Shown: piece after piece, positions 6,269 through 9,025 of the stretch
Position numbering within the stretch: position 1 is the first letter of the stretch
Layout of the letters: every line of letters begins with the position of its first letter
Notes under the pieces: generated by a model
Databases searched by the model: none
The model's input: only the letters and a program-made list of their open reading frames with translations
What the model was told of the DNA's origin: nothing
Program-made: the position numbers and the translations under genes
NCBI GenBank assembly: GCA_947174215.1
Contig: CAMWIB010000035.1
Span: 1-9,025 of the forward strand
DNA length: 9,025 nucleotides
Source of the DNA: an uncultured Clostridia bacterium
GTDB lineage: Bacteria; Bacillota; Clostridia; Christensenellales; CAG-917
Reading direction: 5' to 3'

Positions 6269-7969
6269 TTATTTACCCGCGGGAGTGTAGAACACCTTGC
6301 CTGCGTACGGGCGCATTACCTGCGCGAAGCTTCCATCGTATACGGACGCGATTTCCTTTGCTCCCGTCGGAATGAACTTCTTGAATTTCTTGCATGATAC
6401 GCGCTTCTCGCTGAGGTTCAGCACTACGGTGAGCTTGGAACCATCCGCCGCTATCTTATCGTACACAAAGAGGTGCTTGTCCTTCTTCAAGTGGAGCTTG
6501 AACTCGCCGTATATTGCCGCATCCTTGTACTCCTTACGCAAAGCTATGAGCTTACGGTAGAAGTTGAGAATTGAATTCGGGTCTTTCTCCGCCGCCTCGA
6601 CGTTCACCTCTTTGTAGTTGGGGTTGACGGTGTACCACGGCTCGCAGGTGCTGAATCCCGCATTCTTTTCACCCGACCACTGTACGGGCGTACGGGCGCA
6701 ATCTCTCGCCGCCGTGTGCGCGACTTTGAGTATGTGCTTTTCGGAGAAGCAGAACTTCTTCATAAGGTCACGTACGCAGAACGTGGATACGTCCTTGAAC
6801 TGCTTCCACGGGTCTTCACCCTTCTTGCACTTGTCAAAGTACAGCGACGTCATACCTATCTCCTGACCTTGATAGACGAACTGTGTGCCGCTAAGGAACG
6901 TGTACATCATCGCAAGAGCCTTGCCACTTACCTCTCTGTACTGCGCGCTGTCGTTGCCGTAGCGCGATATTATTCTGGCATGGTCGTGGTTTTCAAGATA
7001 ATTGACGTTCCAAGCCCTCTTAAACAGCTTCGTCTGCCAGTTGTTGTATATCTTTTTCAGCTTGACAAGGTTGAACGGAAGCTTCATCCATTCAATCATT
7101 ATGCAGTCCGCTTCCATGTGCTGGAAGGATATCATCATATCAAGCTCCTGCTTCTTCTCGTTGACGAACGTAAGCGCCTTTTCGGGCGTCATAAACGGCG
7201 CTTCGCCTACTTGGAATGCGTCGTAGTCTTTGAGTACCTCACGGTATTCCGAGAGGAAATCGTGAATGTGCGGGCCGCAGTTGTAGTGTTCCAAGCCTCT
7301 TGACGCGGGCATAAGCGGATTGCCGTTCGGAAGCCCCTCTGCCTTGCTTATCTGCGTTATAACGTCCTCACGGAAGCCGTCGACACCCATATCAAGCCAG
7401 AAACGCATTACGCCCTTGATTGCCTCGCGTACCGCGGGATTGTCGTGGTTGAGGTCGGGCTGTTCCTTTGCATACAAGTGCAGATAGTACTCGCCGCGCT
7501 CCTTATTATACTCCCACGCAGAACCGGGGAAGGTGGACATCCAGTTGTTAGGCGCCTTCTTGCCGTTCTTGCCTTTGCCCTTACGCCATATGTAGAAGTC
7601 CGTGTACGGCTCTTCCCTCTTTACGCTCTTCTTAAACCACTCGTGCTGGTCGGACGTGTGGTTGATAACGAGGTCCATTATCACGCGCATTCCAAGCTCA
7701 TGCGCCCTGTCAAGCACCTGCTTGAAATCATCAAGCGTGCCGTATTCGGGGTTTATGTTGCAGTAGTCCGCTATATCGTAGCCATAGTCTGCCTGCGGAG
7801 ATACGTACAGCGGCGAGAACCACACCGCATCCGCACCCACGCTCTTGATGTATTCCAGCTTGCTCAGCACGCCTTTAAGGTCACCGATACCGTCGTTATT
7901 GCCATCACAAAAGGAGCGCGGCCATATCTGATACACCATCATCTCCCTAAACCACTTTCTTTCTTCCAT
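6269..7969 (-). CDS. GH13 oligo-1,6-glucosidase/alpha-glucosidase, cytoplasmic
   Basis: Retaining glycoside hydrolase of family 13 that removes glucose from short alpha-glucosides such as isomaltose-type oligosaccharides. It is 566 residues, the size of characterised oligo-1,6-glucosidases. Seen in order: a calcium-binding type loop DGNNDGIGD (22-30); region I DLVINHTSD (99-107); QPDLN (170-174), typical of this subfamily; nucleophile D202 in GFREDV; acid/base E256 in QVGEAP; transition-state D329 in ENHD; and ARTPVQWSGEKNAGFS before the C-terminal beta domain. Valine after the nucleophile is the residue associated with alpha-1,6 preference in the family. No signal peptide is present, so the substrate must be imported. 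The frame opens further upstream, but ATG at 7969 is chosen because GGAGG lies five bases before it. Trehalose-6-phosphate hydrolase or sucrose isomerase is a less likely alternative. A long repeat-rich region precedes it. Confidence 0.93.
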   Translation of the reverse strand: MEERKWFREMMVYQIWPRSFCDGNNDGIGDLKGVLSKLEYIKSVGADAVWFSPLYVSPQADYGYDIADYCNINPEYGTLDDFKQVLDRAHELGMRVIMDLVINHTSDQHEWFKKSVKREEPYTDFYIWRKGKGKNGKKAPNNWMSTFPGSAWEYNKERGEYYLHLYAKEQPDLNHDNPAVREAIKGVMRFWLDMGVDGFREDVITQISKAEGLPNGNPLMPASRGLEHYNCGPHIHDFLSEYREVLKDYDAFQVGEAPFMTPEKALTFVNEKKQELDMMISFQHMEADCIMIEWMKLPFNLVKLKKIYNNWQTKLFKRAWNVNYLENHDHARIISRYGNDSAQYREVSGKALAMMYTFLSGTQFVYQGQEIGMTSLYFDKCKKGEDPWKQFKDVSTFCVRDLMKKFCFSEKHILKVAHTAARDCARTPVQWSGEKNAGFSTCEPWYTVNPNYKEVNVEAAEKDPNSILNFYRKLIALRKEYKDAAIYGEFKLHLKKDKHLFVYDKIAADGSKLTVVLNLSEKRVSCKKFKKFIPTGAKEIASVYDGSFAQVMRPYAGKVFYTPAGK

Positions 7970-8008
7970 AAATTCCTCCATAATAGCATTGCGCCGCAAA
8001 TTCTTCCG

Positions 8009-8133
8009 CAAAACGGCTTATATTCGCATTAAAACAGCTATTCCTCTTCGGCTTACACCACTTCAAATATATTTCAAAATGAATTAGTCCATCCTCGGTT
8101 TATATCTGCTTCAAAACAGCTTATATCCACATT
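8009..8133 (-). repeat. Degenerate direct repeats in the glucosidase leader
   Basis: Read on the minus strand, ATATAAGCCG-like elements occur four times: at 8117-8126, 8096-8105, 8049-8058 and 8014-8023. AGCYGTTTT occurs three times. The longest pair is 8009-8030 with 8112-8133, 19 of 22 bases identical at an offset of 103 bp. The meaning is unknown. Confidence 0.5.
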
Positions 8134-8142
8134 GCTTCTTCT

Positions 8143-8164
8143 ATGCGTTTTCGCGCACACGCAT
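8143..8164 (-). repeat. Small hairpin near the 5' end of the glucosidase leader
   Basis: ATGCGT (8143-8148) and ACGCAT (8159-8164) are perfectly complementary around a ten-base loop. If transcription starts from the nearer -10 box, this hairpin lies within the first 30 bases of the mRNA, where it could protect the 5' end. That role is inference. Confidence 0.35.
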
Positions 8165-8177
8165 CATTTCAATACTT

Positions 8178-8183
8178 ATTATA
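8178..8183 (-). promoter_or_regulatory. Possible second -10 box of the glucosidase gene
   Basis: A perfect TATAAT is read on the minus strand. No -35 box with good spacing is visible; TTTACG at 19 bases is the best. The left arm of the 14-bp inverted repeat begins two bases away. Confidence 0.3.
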
Positions 8184-8184
8184 A

Positions 8185-8246
8185 ATAATATCAGTTTTAC
8201 AACGTAAATTCAAGAGGGAATATTTTTGATTCAAAACTGATATTAT
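8185..8246. promoter_or_regulatory. 14-bp inverted repeat flanking the glucosidase -10 boxes
   Basis: ATAATATCAGTTTT (8185-8198) and AAAACTGATATTAT (8233-8246) are perfectly complementary, with a 34-base spacer. The right arm overlaps the -10 box of the upstream promoter (8242-8247) and the left arm abuts a second TATAAT. This suits a pair of regulator sites; a DNA loop or a mobile-element remnant are alternatives. Confidence 0.5.
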
Positions 8247-8270
8247 ATTGAATGTTTTTGGCCGTGTCGC
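8242..8270 (-). promoter_or_regulatory. Promoter of the glucosidase gene
   Basis: On the minus strand TATAAT (8247-8242) lies 17 bases after GCGACA (8270-8265), a 4/6 match to the -35 consensus. The start would be near 8235, giving a leader of about 265 nt. A 15-nt palindrome sits directly against the -35 box. Confidence 0.45.
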
Positions 8271-8285
8271 GTAACAGTATGTTAC
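8271..8285. promoter_or_regulatory. Palindrome next to the glucosidase -35 box
   Basis: GTAACA (8271-8276), three bases, TGTTAC (8280-8285) is a perfect dyad. It begins one base upstream of the predicted -35 box of the glucosidase promoter, a position used by activators as well as repressors. Confidence 0.4.
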
Positions 8286-8401
8286 AACTCGGTTTCTATA
8301 AATGCACTATCAACATCAGTTTTTCAGTACACAGTAAACCCATAATCATACCGCACAATCTTACAAGCCAATCGCACAAACACGAACTTTATCTATAAAT
8401 T

Positions 8402-8432
8402 TTGACAAATTAACACTTAGTTCTTGCATATT
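8402..8432 (+). promoter_or_regulatory. Possible promoter of the GNAT gene
   Basis: A perfect TTGACA at 8402-8407 is followed after 19 bases by CATATT (8427-8432), a 4/6 match to the -10 box. The spacing is long and the -10 is poor. The start would be near 8439, leaving a leader of only about 20 bases before the ATG at 8460. Confidence 0.35.
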
Positions 8433-8459
8433 CTTGCTTTTTTTGATAGCATTACCATT

Positions 8460-8996
8460 ATGAATACCTACAACGTTTCAATTAGAAAATGGGAAATGAC
8501 GGATGCTAAGGATTTAGCGAAAGCTCTGTGCAATATAAAAGTTTTAGACAATCTGCGCGACGGATTGCCATTTCCTTATACGGAAAAAGACGCACTTGAT
8601 TATATCTTGGCAATGAGAGCGGCGAATCCGAACGACACGTTTGCGTTTGCAATAGTTTATGACGACAAGGTTGTAGGCAGTATAGGCGCATTCAGGAAGG
8701 ACAATATACACAGCAAAACCGCCGAACTCGGCTATTATCTCGCTGAGGAGTATTGGGGCAAAGGCATAATGACGCAGGCAGTAAAGCTTGTTTGCTCATT
8801 CGTATTTGCCAACAGCGATATTATTCGCATCTTTTCCGAACCGTTTGCACGCAATACAGGCTCGTGTCGCGTTCTTGAAAAAGCAGGCTTCACGTTCGAG
8901 GGCGTGATGAGAAGTAATGCGGTCAAGAATGGAGTGGTTGAAGATATGAAGCTATATTCTCGTCTACGCTCTGACAAACCTACGCAGAACAAATAG
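8460..8996 (+). CDS. GNAT acetyltransferase, RimJ/RimL-like
   Basis: A 178-residue acetyl-CoA-dependent N-acetyltransferase of the GNAT superfamily (Acetyltransf_3 type), the group that includes the ribosomal protein acetylases RimJ and RimL, many of whose members act on small molecules. Visible: beta strands FAFAIVYDDKVVGSIGAF at 61-78; ELGYYLAEEYWGKGIMTQAV at 89-108, whose YWGKG forms the acetyl-CoA pyrophosphate loop; and ARNTGSCRVLEKAGFTFEGVMR at 130-151, the family's C-terminal signature. Length is normal. The frame extends to a TTG at 8424, but ATG at 8460 gives the usual N-terminus (NVSIRKWEMTDAKDL). No clear Shine-Dalgarno precedes either start, unlike every other gene here. The substrate is not predictable. 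No terminator is visible before the window ends. Confidence 0.9.
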   Translation: MNTYNVSIRKWEMTDAKDLAKALCNIKVLDNLRDGLPFPYTEKDALDYILAMRAANPNDTFAFAIVYDDKVVGSIGAFRKDNIHSKTAELGYYLAEEYWGKGIMTQAVKLVCSFVFANSDIIRIFSEPFARNTGSCRVLEKAGFTFEGVMRSNAVKNGVVEDMKLYSRLRSDKPTQNK

Positions 8997-9025
8997 AATT
9001 TTATAGGCTCCATTATATATTGTCA

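Larger units (their letters stand above)
7970..8459. other. 490-nt intergenic region, glucosidase leader and divergent promoters
   Basis: I see no credible gene here. The left part (7970-8170) would be the 5' leader of the glucosidase mRNA and contains recurring ATATAAGCCG-like and AGCYGTTTT elements plus a 6-bp-stem hairpin at 8143-8164. The middle (8178-8285) holds two minus-strand -10 boxes, a 14-bp inverted repeat and a 15-nt palindrome. The right part (8286-8459) is AT-rich, with one further ATCAGTTTT copy at 8315-8323 and the TTGACA promoter of the GNAT gene. Confidence 0.7.

Noticed and set aside
7445..8032. 195-codon plus-strand open frame over the start of the glucosidase gene
   Set aside because: It is a shadow of the GH13 coding frame, with no family resemblance and no ribosome binding site.
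8095..8110. Tiny leader ORF beginning GAGGATGGACTAA on the minus strand
   Set aside because: It would encode only two residues, and the GAGG directly abuts the ATG, so it cannot act as its ribosome binding site.
8199..8232. Inverted repeats around the glucosidase promoter as insertion-sequence ends
   Set aside because: Only 34 bases separate the arms, there is no transposase, and no target-site duplication is visible.

Overview
The window looks like chromosomal housekeeping DNA from a low-to-mid GC Bacillota bacterium, most likely an uncultured gut clostridium. This rests on the strong GGAGG-type ribosome binding sites, the sequence style of ArgS, YchF and UppP, and a BspA-type leucine-rich repeat protein carrying an 'NNCLI ... 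GCKSSIIPSDGSVTSI' module that is common in gut Clostridia. The taxonomic call is inference. I see no phage, transposase, integrase, CRISPR array, toxin-antitoxin pair, rRNA or tRNA.

Layout from left to right. (1) Minus strand: argS (arginyl-tRNA synthetase), which runs off the left edge with only about ten C-terminal codons missing. It is preceded by ychF (OLA1/YchF-type GTP/ATP-binding protein). The 226-nt gap between them holds a long imperfect hairpin at 1783-1858. (2) Plus strand, divergent from ychF: uppP (undecaprenyl-diphosphatase), then an AT-rich gap with an extended -10 promoter and a palindrome, then a gene for a 429-residue LRR_5/BspA-like protein without a visible export signal. 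(3) A clear bidirectional Rho-independent terminator at 5391-5418 separates this gene from two minus-strand genes: a nitroreductase-family protein and, upstream of it, a cytoplasmic GH13 oligo-1,6-glucosidase-type alpha-glucosidase. Between these two sit twin palindromes (6188-6229). (4) A 490-nt intergenic region (7970-8459) upstream of the glucosidase is full of repeats, palindromes and promoter-like boxes. It is followed by a plus-strand GNAT acetyltransferase of the RimJ/RimL type.

The genes do not form one pathway. ArgS and YchF belong to translation. UppP recycles the lipid carrier of cell-wall synthesis. The glucosidase is a carbon-acquisition enzyme with its own elaborate upstream region. 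The nitroreductase and GNAT are accessory enzymes of unknown substrate. The more unusual material is mostly non-coding: the 76-nt hairpin, the twin palindromes before the nitroreductase gene, and the repeat-rich glucosidase leader. In coding sequence, the internally duplicated LRR gene stands out. I do not see convincing evidence of a new multi-gene system.
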